Source: Pseudoalteromonas sp. P1-25
Lineage (GTDB): Bacteria; Pseudomonadota; Gammaproteobacteria; Enterobacterales; Alteromonadaceae
Direction: 5' to 3'
NCBI RefSeq assembly: GCF_001401805.1
Contig: NZ_LKDW01000017.1
Location: 26,942 to 90,941, forward strand
DNA: 64,000 nt
A program made the position numbers and the translations under genes. Under the pieces are notes generated by a model. It saw only the letters and a program-made list of their open reading frames with translations, ran no database searches and had not been told where the DNA came from. Positions 19,255 to 27,800 of this stretch are shown here, piece after piece (positions within the stretch are counted from its first letter, which is position 1; each line of letters starts with the position of its first letter).

Positions 19255-19486
19255 ATTTTCCCTCTCCTTGAAGTTTTACAAATTTTTTCCATCGAAAGTT
19301 CTTTAGGTATGAAACTTCATCAGCTTAGACTGGAACTTAACTAAAAACTTGATCACTACATAAGTATAAAGCATCCCACTCGAATATTCTGACTTATTAC
19401 ATTGCTGTAAATCCATTTAGACCCGAGACGACTAGAACAAAAACCTTCATGCTTAAAACCGAATCAAGGATTAAAAGTTCCTATTT

Positions 19487-19801
19487 TTATACATTATCAT
19501 TCAATTTAATTTTTTCTAAAAATTTGATCTTATCTTTTTTGCTTAGAGAATTAAAAAACAAAACTAGCTCAGCCATATCTTCAGTCTCACAAAAAAAATA
19601 ATTTAGTGGGACCCCAAGCTTTTCAGCTAACCTTTTCAAAGTCTGAAGATCTGGTGTATGCCTTCCTTTCTCATAATGATTCATACGTCCACTCGCTGAG
19701 CTAGGATCCAAACCAATACTAATCCCCAGATCTTTTTGGGATATATTTGCTTTTGTTCTAGCTTGCTTGAGGCGCAAAGGCAGTGGATTGATAAATTCCA
19801 A
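19487..19801 (-). CDS. Xre-family HTH regulator
   Basis: The 104-residue protein has a Cro/CI-type helix-turn-helix in its first 65 residues (LKQARTKANISQKDLGISIGLD, then MNHYEKGRHTPDLQTLKRLAEKLGVPLNYFF), followed by a short C-terminal tail. It starts at TTG, because the codon two upstream is a stop. It is probably a homodimeric repressor that binds the paired palindromes in the intergenic region with the divergent HTH gene. It lies upstream of the DUF4297-NTPase gene, 232 bases away and in the same direction, so it could also control that operon. No protease or antitoxin partner is apparent. Confidence 0.85.
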   Translation of the reverse strand: MEFINPLPLRLKQARTKANISQKDLGISIGLDPSSASGRMNHYEKGRHTPDLQTLKRLAEKLGVPLNYFFCETEDMAELVLFFNSLSKKDKIKFLEKIKLNDNV

Positions 19802-19829
19802 ATGTCATTCATTTTAAAAATTTCTAATA

Positions 19830-19844
19830 CTTAGATTCTCTAAG
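19830..19844. promoter_or_regulatory. Palindromic operator 1 (probable Xre site)
   Basis: CTTAGATTCTCTAAG is a perfect inverted repeat (CTTAGA / TCTAAG with a 3-base centre), 29 bases upstream of the Xre start. It matches operator 2 at 13 of 15 positions. It is likely to be the binding site for autoregulation. Confidence 0.7.
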
Positions 19845-19863
19845 TTTAAATCTATCATGTATA

Positions 19864-19878
19864 CTTAGGATCTCTAAG
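19864..19878. promoter_or_regulatory. Palindromic operator 2 (probable Xre site)
   Basis: CTTAGGATCTCTAAG has the same half-sites as operator 1, with a centre-to-centre spacing of 34 bases, about three helical turns. It lies 19 bases upstream of the GTG start of the plus-strand HTH gene, beside a TATACT -10-like sequence (19860-19865). One repressor could shut off both divergent promoters. Confidence 0.7.
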
Positions 19879-19897
19879 CTTTATAGGTGATTGATAA

Positions 19898-20161
19898 GTG
19901 TCTAGACCATATTCAGAAAAAATTCGAGACCAAGTATTTAAAAGAGTTTATGAACACGGTGAAAAAGTACAACACGTTTCGCAGGACCTAAATGTATCCA
20001 AAAGCACTATTTATTCTTGGCTTAAAGAAAATAATGAGGCAGCTAAAAACTCAAAAGGAAAATTTATTATAAGAAGACTTGAGGAGCAACTTAAGACTGT
20101 ATCGGAAGATAGGAAAATCTTGATTAAAGCAGCATCAATTTTTGCTCGAGAGCTAAAATAA
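19898..20161 (+). CDS. Small transposase-type HTH protein (IS3 OrfA-like)
   Basis: The 87-residue protein has a helix-turn-helix of the IS3 OrfA / Transposase_8 type: YSEKIRDQVFKRVYEHGEKVQHVSQDLNVSKSTIYSWLKENN. A helical tail resembling the OrfA leucine zipper follows (RRLEEQLKTVSEDRKILIKAASIFARELK). Start is GTG with TAGGTGA upstream. No OrfB integrase frame follows and no insertion-sequence ends surround it. It is also under divergent, operator-controlled transcription with the Xre gene. I infer either a domesticated OrfA acting as a DNA-binding regulator, or the only surviving part of a decayed IS. Confidence 0.7.
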   Translation: MSRPYSEKIRDQVFKRVYEHGEKVQHVSQDLNVSKSTIYSWLKENNEAAKNSKGKFIIRRLEEQLKTVSEDRKILIKAASIFARELK

Positions 20162-20217
20162 ATAACGCTTAATAGTACAGCTTAGTAGATACTGTAAAAT
20201 CCGCTTGAAGTAACTTG

Positions 20218-20585
20218 TTATGCATGACGCACGGCATCTATTAAGTCCATGACTCTTTGTGGAATTTCATGATTTTCTTGAAATTCGCCCAGGACACCAC
20301 CGAATATTGGCTTACTCATTTTCTTTCCGCCTTGATTCAGACGGTAATCTTCTTGGAAAACTTTCCGTTTTCGTCTTGGCATTCTGTTCTTACAGCTGCA
20401 ATGGAATCAACATTCCAGTTATCAGGAATGTCTCTATTATGGTCTATCAGATATTGTTCCCAAGCCTTGTACAGTGCCTCATTAGAGAATGCATCCTCAA
20501 ACTCTTTCTGTCCCACGATATAATTACGAGAAGCAGGAATATCTAAACGATCTATCAACTCAGTTCTATCTAGTCCTCTAAGTGC
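20218..20585 (-). pseudogene. OLD-family nuclease C-terminal remnant, frameshifted
   Basis: A minus-strand frame from about 20585 to 20337 encodes the end of a TOPRIM-type OLD protein (NYIVGQKEFEDAFSNEALYKAWEQYL...). A frameshift near 20345 moves the reading to the next frame, which continues GGKKMSKPIFGGVLGEFQEN and stops at 20218-20220. The KEFEDAF and xLGEF elements are typical of the extreme C terminus of OLD-family ATP-dependent endonucleases. The ATPase and most of the TOPRIM domain are missing, so this is a decayed fragment. Its sequence differs from the intact GajA on the same island, so it derives from another system. Confidence 0.65.
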
Positions 20586-20707
20586 CTAATATTGACAATA
20601 CTGCCCTTCAAAACTTTCCAGAATATGGCTGAAAACTAGAAAGGTTTATACAATGATGGAGATTGCTAGTAATGCTGAATTCAATTGCATTACTAGAATC
20701 ATTGACA

Positions 20708-21127
20708 CTATAGAATGTCTACCTCAACATTTGATAACTCAACCCCTTTAGAGGCTAATGACTCACTGATTTTATCGATGTAATACTCACTCTCTCTTAA
20801 TTCATTGGATTTTATTGATAGGCTAAGAGAAAAACTTGTGTAATCGGGCCATATCAAAAGCTCCCCTCCGCAATTAGTCTCCTTATCAATCAAAACAACC
20901 CCTATACTTTCTTTGGATAATACTTTTTTCTGTAACTCCTCAAAAACTAACTCAAAATCATTTGAGCTAGCAACCCGCCAGTCATACATTCCATCATCTC
21001 CCGCTGGGAGGTACGTAATTTTCCCATCATAAGAGGCAGCCCAACCTTGGTGCTCTAAATACTTTATAAATTCTATCGCATCAAAAGGTTTGCTAACTTC
21101 AAAATCAATGCTTGTTGTTTGGCTCAT
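20708..21127 (-). CDS. Probable immunity protein for the orphan Rhs tip
   Basis: The 139-residue acidic cytoplasmic protein starts five bases after the stop of the Rhs tip gene in the same direction, which is the usual place for the cognate immunity gene. It has no signal peptide, consistent with protection against a cytoplasmic nuclease. The composition is rich in Asp and Glu (for example GDDGMYDW), as is common in proteins that bind basic nuclease toxins. I do not recognise a named immunity family. Function is inferred from position. Confidence 0.65.
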   Translation of the reverse strand: MSQTTSIDFEVSKPFDAIEFIKYLEHQGWAASYDGKITYLPAGDDGMYDWRVASSNDFELVFEELQKKVLSKESIGVVLIDKETNCGGELLIWPDYTSFSLSLSIKSNELRESEYYIDKISESLASKGVELSNVEVDIL

Positions 21128-21132
21128 ATTCG

Positions 21133-22083
21133 TTAATCCAGATGCTCAAAGTATGTTATCCCTTTTTTATCTAGCCATGTCTGCACAGGCTTAGGAATCG
21201 GTGTGTTCGAATGAAGCTGGTAAATTTTATTATTGTCTGTAGCAATTCTAAGCCTTGCACCCATGTCGCTCTTAAACTTTTCAAGAAGTTTGGGCTTGCT
21301 TATAATCCTATCCCAGTACTGACCTAACTTCGCCTTCCACCAAGTGTTTCCAACACCACCGTCTATATCTCGGCCACCAATCATAAACCCGCCATTTCCG
21401 CCTAATTTTTTGGTTAGCCAGTCTTCAAAATCCTTACCAACAAGCCCTTTAGCCCCACCTCGTATGTTCATTGTTTTGAACATTCTAGGTAATAAAGCGG
21501 TCAAGCCTGTCATTATCCAATTTTCTGCCATTTGCTGGCCAGCATAATTAGGATCGTCACGATTTGTGCTTGAAACTACATTGCCATCTGAATCAACGAG
21601 TGTTGCAGTTTGGTTGTTAGGGTCAATAACAAAAGTTTGACCATCACCATAAGAAATGCGCTGGATTGGTTGTGCTTCTCCACTGGTACCACTAGGTAAA
21701 TCAGTAATAGTAGCACTGGTTAATCCTGCATAGGCATGATCTGTCCAATTATCTTCTAACTGCTGCTCCATCCGATTATTAAACTTCTCTAAGTTATCAG
21801 AAAAGCTTTGGTGCATATTGGATTCACCACTTCCTACATAAGCAGAGAAGGCTTTTTCCGTTGGTGTGCTAGTGCACCCCATAGGGTCTAAATCACACCC
21901 ACTCGTCCTCCAGTTAGATGCATTGGTTCCCTGAGCAACATACCCTGTTGGATCTACTCCAGTCATTGGGTTATTCATAATGTATGTATATGGGTTTAAA
22001 CTTTGACTGTTCAACGGGCTTTGTATGAAAGGATCAACACTCATAAACCTACCGAGGTTATAATCGTACACCCGACCGTTCAT
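21133..22083 (-). CDS. Orphan Rhs C-terminal tip with REase-fold nuclease toxin
   Basis: The 316-residue frame begins abruptly in the Rhs core (MNGRVYDYNLGRFMSVDPF ... NPMTGVDPTGY). Its first about 130 residues are nearly identical to the corresponding part of the full-length Rhs protein at 24835-32415. The C-terminal half differs completely. It ends in a nuclease-like domain with GGRDIDGGVGNTWWKAKLGQYWD, the pattern of the restriction-endonuclease-fold toxin group (Tox-REase-7 type), whose proposed catalytic residues are the Asp and the WxAK lysine. It lacks any secretion or Rhs-shell part, so it is a displaced, presumably silent cassette. It could be reactivated by recombination through the shared repeat. 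Its own immunity gene follows. Confidence 0.8.
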   Translation of the reverse strand: MNGRVYDYNLGRFMSVDPFIQSPLNSQSLNPYTYIMNNPMTGVDPTGYVAQGTNASNWRTSGCDLDPMGCTSTPTEKAFSAYVGSGESNMHQSFSDNLEKFNNRMEQQLEDNWTDHAYAGLTSATITDLPSGTSGEAQPIQRISYGDGQTFVIDPNNQTATLVDSDGNVVSSTNRDDPNYAGQQMAENWIMTGLTALLPRMFKTMNIRGGAKGLVGKDFEDWLTKKLGGNGGFMIGGRDIDGGVGNTWWKAKLGQYWDRIISKPKLLEKFKSDMGARLRIATDNNKIYQLHSNTPIPKPVQTWLDKKGITYFEHLD

Positions 22084-22086
22084 ATG
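21685..22086. repeat. Rhs core direct repeat, copy A (orphan tip)
   Basis: This 402-base segment aligns without gaps to 25438-25839 in the same orientation. Only scattered substitutions differ. Similarity ends at the orphan's ATG (CATATG) on one side and at the toxin variable region on the other. It is the sequence through which tips could be exchanged. Confidence 0.88.
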
Positions 22087-22622
22087 TATGCAGACAAAGT
22101 ACGATCATCGCAACGTGTTAAAGAGCATCAGAATCAATAAGGTAAAGCATACTAATCAATAAAGTGAGTGGGGTCACCCATTAGAAAGTTCCGGTCAAGC
22201 AGGCAGCTGTGTTTTCTTGATCTTTTGTTCAAAAACCAAGAGTTGTTACTTTTTAAACTCAATTTAAATATGACTATGCATCTAGTCATGACGTCGATTG
22301 GTGTGAATATGCACCAGTCACCCATATGAATTTAGGCATTGTAATTAAGCATCATTTGATGATTAATTAGACCCTCGGCTTTCGCCTCAGTCATCGTTTA
22401 GTGCCAATGTCGGTCCAGTTTTTGGCAGTGTACACGCACTGCGCAATAACAAATCTGTGGTTTATGTTTACACATAACCAAACCTTTATGGCTCAGAGAT
22501 TGGGCATACCCAACATTTAAATATGAGCGGTTAACGTGCAGGCTCATATAGCTTGCCCACCACTGGGGCGGGGTGGGGGTGGACGGGCTAGCTTTTATCG
22601 GGGAGTGACTATTTTGATCAAT
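22087..22622. other. Non-coding spacer in the Rhs cassette array
   Basis: I find no credible gene in this stretch. It includes a G-rich run (GGGGCGGGGTGGGGGTGG at 22565-22582) that is out of place in AT-rich DNA. It is probably debris from the displacement events that built the toxin array. Confidence 0.5.
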
Positions 22623-23147
22623 CTATCTCACTATTTCACCTGATTTAGTGGTACTAATTTCGCACTCAAGTGATAACTTCCGAGCTTTGCCTTTCAATTC
22701 TAGCTTACCTGATAAATCATCGGTAATTAGTAGCTTAAAGCTCCAGTCTTGCAAATCGATATCTTCAGATAAGGCATCGTTCTTGTCACCAAAATAATGA
22801 AAATCCATTTTAAAAATAGTTGTTTCTACCTCTAAGCCTTCATTTGAAACACTCTTGGACACTTTAAGTGTTTGTAAATCGGGAAAGTGAATATCTTGAA
22901 AGCACTTCCCAGTAACCTCAACTAGTGCCTCATTTCTCAATATAGACACTTTATTCAAACCGAAGTCGTGGTTTACATACGCTGAATATTTTACCCTGTC
23001 AACATCAACTAAATGAATTTCTTTAAGCTCCACATAAAGGTCTGGTATGCCTGTATATGAAAGGTCAGATTTCTCTTGCGATATTGCGCACGAGGTAAAA
23101 CTTGCTAGCGCCAAACAAGCGGATATCCAGTATGTACTGTGCTTCAT
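22623..23147 (-). CDS. Lipoprotein, probable immunity protein for the DUF4329-like toxin
   Basis: This is a 174-residue protein with an N-terminal signal peptide and a plausible lipobox (FTSC, Cys at about residue 20), so it is predicted to be a periplasm-facing lipoprotein. It starts six bases after the stop of the 140-residue toxin-like gene. I recognise no domain; the mature part looks beta-rich. A periplasmic immunity protein would imply that the partner toxin acts in the periplasm. This is inferred from position and the signal peptide. Confidence 0.6.
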   Translation of the reverse strand: MKHSTYWISACLALASFTSCAISQEKSDLSYTGIPDLYVELKEIHLVDVDRVKYSAYVNHDFGLNKVSILRNEALVEVTGKCFQDIHFPDLQTLKVSKSVSNEGLEVETTIFKMDFHYFGDKNDALSEDIDLQDWSFKLLITDDLSGKLELKGKARKLSLECEISTTKSGEIVR

Positions 23148-23153
23148 TTTTGA

Positions 23154-23576
23154 TTATTCCTTAGTTGTAGATGACAGATATTTGTAACCATCTGGAGTTG
23201 CTAGATACAGCCCAGTTCCACCTTTAACAAAGTCTTCGTCATTTCGTGAGAAATTGTGTACATCAGCAGTTCCTCTCCTTTGACTAGAGTTCCAGACACT
23301 CGGATACATTTTTCTCAATTCTCTGGTAATCTTGAAGCGCTTAACGTGTGCATGTATTGCTTTGCCTACTGGAGATTCATTTGATGATGAGCAAGAATTC
23401 GTAGCGACACCGCATTGTAGTGGTGTTCCGTCGGTATAAATTTCAGCAGAAAATTTGTCATTCACAGTGCAGATGTTTGCACAGTGCTCAACGCTATTTT
23501 CTTGTGATAAGCCATAAACCTCTGCACTCAGCCGCATAAGAAAGCCCTCTTCATTTTCACCTTCAGTACTTCTCAA
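23154..23576 (-). CDS. DUF4329/JAB-like toxin domain, detached from its Rhs carrier
   Basis: The 140-residue protein has a DUF4329-like arrangement: a His-x-His segment (KAIHAHVKR at about residue 76) followed by FSRNDEDFVKGGTGLYLATPDGYKYL at about 107-133. This resembles the H-x-H...S-x-x-D metal site of JAB-type peptidases seen at Rhs and polymorphic-toxin tips. It has no Rhs core, signal or delivery domain. The sequence upstream is an IS3 transposase remnant. It therefore looks like a toxin tip cut away from its carrier, with the adjacent lipoprotein as immunity. The N-terminal ATG may be only an internal codon of the former longer gene. Confidence 0.6.
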   Translation of the reverse strand: MRSTEGENEEGFLMRLSAEVYGLSQENSVEHCANICTVNDKFSAEIYTDGTPLQCGVATNSCSSSNESPVGKAIHAHVKRFKITRELRKMYPSVWNSSQRRGTADVHNFSRNDEDFVKGGTGLYLATPDGYKYLSSTTKE

Positions 23577-23621
23577 GGTTTTAACTTTTTTTCTTGTTGT
23601 CTTTGGACTTCCCAGCTTTCA

Positions 23622-23795
23622 CTAGACAGTTTCTAACTCAGAAAAATACGCTTCCTCAAATTTAGCAGGTGAAACACCGCCTGTATGCGAGTGACGTTTT
23701 TTCGGATTGTAAAACATTTCTATAAAATTAAATATCTCTGCTTTCGCATCATTGCGTGTTGAGTAAATCTTCCTTTTAATTATCCGCTTTTAAAT
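23622..23795 (-). pseudogene. IS3-family transposase (OrfB) C-terminal remnant
   Basis: A minus-strand frame encodes KRKIYSTRNDAKAEIFNFIE followed by MFYNPKKRHSHTGGVSPAKFEEAYF and a stop at 23622. This is the characteristic C terminus of an IS3-family OrfB (the YIExFYNxxRRH...GGxSPxxFE signature). It is cut off upstream by a stop at about 23796. The DDE catalytic core is missing. It suggests that an IS helped detach the neighbouring toxin tip from its Rhs gene. Confidence 0.85.
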
Positions 23796-24115
23796 CGTTG
23801 CAAAAAAGCTGTACTAAATTGGGTGGAGTTACAGTTCGTCCTACCTTAACCTACTCATTTTCCCAACATCATCAATCCGTTACTAATGATTTCATAGTTG
23901 CCCATCATCAATAAAACTTGACCCCATGACACCTTTTTCGTTGTTAGCATCATTATGAAATTAGTTTGAAAGCATTACTAGCAATCGCCAACATTTAGAC
24001 AATTAGGTGCTGGGTAGTTAGATAGTTTGGATGGTTGCGATGTTTAATATGGTCGAAAAATAGTGATGATGATTGGGTGGAGGCCGCTCTAATGCTCAAG
24101 ACAGCCTCTCATCAT
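23796..24115. other. Non-coding region, no gene seen
   Basis: Between the transposase remnant and the 238-residue immunity gene I find no frame with coding character. The sequence may be residual IS or old cassette DNA. Confidence 0.45.
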
Positions 24116-24832
24116 TTAAGTCTCAGAAAAGTGAGTGTACTTTTTTAATGGCGGTTTACGAGATAGCTTCCGCTGGGATTGCTTATCGACTAAAAGAATA
24201 TTACCCTTCCTTTGCTGGCTATCAAACAAACTGTCAGCATTTTGTTGAGCAACACTAAACCCCTTGTCATTCAAATAATTTAGCGGGTAATAACCTTTAA
24301 TTGCACCCTCAGCTATGTCTTTAGGGTGCACTAACCACTTTGCTTCTTCGCTACCTATTGAGGTTGAGGTGCCACCAAACAACCCTTTTTTAATTTTCTC
24401 TTCAGTTACGGGTAAATAGTCACCATTTAAAATTCTACTATATCCGTAGGTAACAGTCTCAGCGACAGAATCGCAATTAAACAATTGAATCTCTCTTTTA
24501 AATCCCTCATCAAAGCTCGTTAGACTCGTAAATTCCAGCACTGAAAAATCAAGCTTTAGGTATGAAAACACCTTGTTTACTGTTAGCACGGGCCTGCTAC
24601 TGGCATCATAAAAATCCAAATTCTCTAACTGTTCAGTGCTTAGGGATTCTTCCTCTTGCAAAAAAAGCCTTATATCTTTAATTTCGTCATAGTTAATAGA
24701 AAAATGCGTAGCTTCATACGTACTATGCTGAAGAAATGTATCAACTAAGCTACTCAAGTTTATCGAATTATCATCGGTTACCAAGAAATATGCTTTAGTA
24801 ACGTTATATTTAGTTTTACTTTTGAAAAACAT
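24116..24832 (-). CDS. Probable immunity protein of the full-length Rhs toxin
   Basis: The 238-residue protein is cytoplasmic (no signal peptide or membrane segment) and starts two bases after the Rhs stop. That is the expected immunity position, and the pair is surely co-transcribed. I recognise no named immunity domain. The N-terminal 150 residues appear mixed alpha/beta, and the C terminus is basic (RKLSRKPPLKKYTHF). The assignment as antidote is inferred from position. Confidence 0.6.
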   Translation of the reverse strand: MFFKSKTKYNVTKAYFLVTDDNSINLSSLVDTFLQHSTYEATHFSINYDEIKDIRLFLQEEESLSTEQLENLDFYDASSRPVLTVNKVFSYLKLDFSVLEFTSLTSFDEGFKREIQLFNCDSVAETVTYGYSRILNGDYLPVTEEKIKKGLFGGTSTSIGSEEAKWLVHPKDIAEGAIKGYYPLNYLNDKGFSVAQQNADSLFDSQQRKGNILLVDKQSQRKLSRKPPLKKYTHFSET

Positions 24833-24834
24833 AA

Positions 24835-27800
24835 TTATTTACCAAACCACTTTTGAAGTTGGACAGCCCAATTATTCACACTTACTGAACCAGAAATACC
24901 TTCATTTCTCATCTTATTAGCATTTCTTTGAATTAACTGAGCGGGATTATCTGTTTTAGATGCTATCTCTTTAACTCTGACAGAACCATCTTTAAATGCT
25001 GCTGCAACATCTGGACGCGGACCGTATTTTAGCCTCATGCTTTTCACGCCATCCATTAACCTTTTATACCCCAAATCCATGGTGACTTTTGTAACATTAG
25101 GATTTAAAGCATAAGCATATGCATACATTTTGGATATTGTTTCGTGCCCTAGTGTACCTGTAGATTGTGCATTACCAATAATTTTTGACCCTGCGTAGGA
25201 AAGGGCTTTACCACCTAATGCTAAAAACTCTCCTCCAAACAAAGCAAAAGAGGTATCTGCGGCTGTATTAGGCGTCCATAATGAAGAGAAAAATAAACCT
25301 GCGGATGCTACAGGGTCGTCAGTAAAGCCACCTCCCGCAGCAACCAACCTATTAGCCCAAAATTGTGCAGACTCATCGCCAGTCTGCGTGAAGGGTAAAT
25401 AGCTGCCCCAAGTTCTTTCTGTATCACCACCTTGATTGGTACTACTAGGTAAATCAGTAATAGTAACGCTGGTTAATCCTGCATAGGCATGATCTGTCCA
25501 ATTATCTTCTAACTGCTGCTCCATCCGTTTATTAAACTTCTCTAAGTTATCAGAAAAGCTTTGGTGCATATTGGACTCACCACTTCCTACATAAGCAGAG
25601 AAGGCTTTTTCAGTTGGTGTGCTAGTGCACCCCATCGGGTCTAAATCACACCCACTCGTCCTCCAGTTAGATGCATTGGTTCCCTGAGCAACATACCCTG
25701 TTGGATCTACTCCAGCCATTGGGTTATTCATAATGTATGTATATGGGTTTAAACTTTGGCTGTTCAACGGGCTTTGTATGAAAGGATCAACACTCATAAA
25801 CCTACCGAGGTTATAATCGTACACTCGCCCGTTCATATGAATTAACTGCTGCTCTATTAGCTGCTCATGGCCTGTATACCCTCTGGCTAAATCATCCCAA
25901 TCAGCAAGATTTATAAGCTTATTGCCAGTACCGGCATCTATTGGCCGCCCAAAAATACCATGTGCTCTATAACGAATAATGTTAGGTGTACTGTCTCTAC
26001 CTGTCAAAAGTACAGTAGGACTACCTAATCTATCTTCTAATGAATGCAATACTGATGTCGGATAGCTTGGGTTACCACTTACTGCTAAATATAATGTGGT
26101 ATGACCCCCAACATAAGTCTTGTCTAATACCTTGTTACCTGGCTGGATCTCACGCTCAAACCCTTTACCAATATAATAAGTAGTAGTTGTAAGGCTACCA
26201 CTTTGTTTTGTTTGCTTAAAGCGCATACCGTCAGCGCCATAACTGAATGTTGTTGTTACAGCGTTTTTAATCAACCTTGTTGGTTTATTATCTACATTAT
26301 AAATAGCTTCAGATAAGCCATCTCCAGTCAACATGTTTCCGTTGTTGTCGTATGAGAAATTGACACTTCCAGAACTTTTGATTACACGCCTCACTGCATT
26401 AGGCCCTGCATTTCCCCCCTGACTTCGGTTGCTGTTATAGTAATACGTGCCAGCATAATCACTTTTTTGCGTTAGGTTCCCTACTGCATCATAGTTGTAA
26501 TCGATATTAGCTTCAGCTGTACCATTACGAGAATACTGTGCAGCCTGAACACGCATCAAATTATCGTAGGTATACTCTTCTTTTAGGTTTGTAATCAGAT
26601 TTTGCTGGTGCGTTAGATTTCCCATACCATCATATCCATAATCAATGGATTGATACTTGGTAGCACAGCTGTAACTTGTCCCACTACAAATACCGTTGAC
26701 TGAGCCATTATCATGCCGATAAAAGTTTTGGTATATATTCCCACTCAATACTTGCTTAACGACATTCCCGAATGCATCTATCTCATCAATTTTTCTGAGT
26801 GTCTCATCTGCATGTAATAGGTGTCGGAACTCGCGTTCTAGGTAACCGTACTCATTATATTCATACCCAATCACTTCGTTACTAGGGTATTTCTCAGCTT
26901 TCAATACACCTAAAGTAGAGTGATAGGCATATTCCTGAATAAAGTTGATGCCATCAATTGTGGTCGTAACCTTATTAACTCGCAACAATGAGTCATATTC
27001 AAAATTCTTAATTTCACCCGAACCAGAGTTGGTAGAATCGAGCAAGCCTTTTCCTGCACTATCATACGACCAAGTGCGGCCGTTGACTGTCCTGACACGG
27101 CCTAAAAAATCATACTCAGGCTGAACAATCACTCCTCTTGCATCTGTTTGCGTTTCTAACTCCCCAAACTGATTGTAAGTGAATGACCAGCTTCCCATAT
27201 TAGGGTCTGAAAAACTTATCTTTTGACCAAGATCATCGTATACAGCGGTGGTTACACTTCCTTTTGCGTCTTTTATAAAGTCAGGGTTTCCAGCACTATC
27301 ATATGCAAATAACGTTACTCCATCTTTAACATCAATAGTCTTAAGAAGCTCACCAAATGAGTTATAGATTCTAGACATTGTCCCAACACTATCAGAACGA
27401 CTCCCTATATGAGAAACTGATTCGCCTTCAGCAAGTGATGTTCCAGCTACATCAATAGTCGTAATAAGTCCCGTATAGAAATAATTAGACACATAATTTA
27501 CTAGTCCATCATCAACACTTTTAAATTCAGGCCTTCCAAGAGCATCATAAGCACCAAACTCTACCGAAGTTCTTGTTGAGTAACTCGCCGTAGGCGTGAT
27601 AGAACGAAGTACATTCCCTCTCTCGTCGAATTCAGTTTCAGAAATTATTAAAGATCCATCAAAACCAGTCGTTTCTGTTTTGACCGAACGACCCAAGCTA
27701 TCTAGATACTCTGTAACGACAGGCGCTCCATCTTGAACTGTTTTCACAATAACTGGATAATCTCCGCTTCCCCATAAATATTGTGTATAGACAATAGGAG

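Noticed and set aside
19898..20161. Complete insertion sequence around the OrfA-like gene
   Set aside because: No OrfB frame follows and no inverted repeats or target duplication flank it.
20257..20546. Two overlapping plus-strand frames near 20260-20540
   Set aside because: They lie antisense to the OLD-family remnant, which has real homology features; they are shadows.
24073..24258. Plus-strand frame of 61 residues
   Set aside because: It overlaps the 3' end of the 238-residue immunity gene, has no ribosome site and no recognisable domain; most likely a shadow frame.
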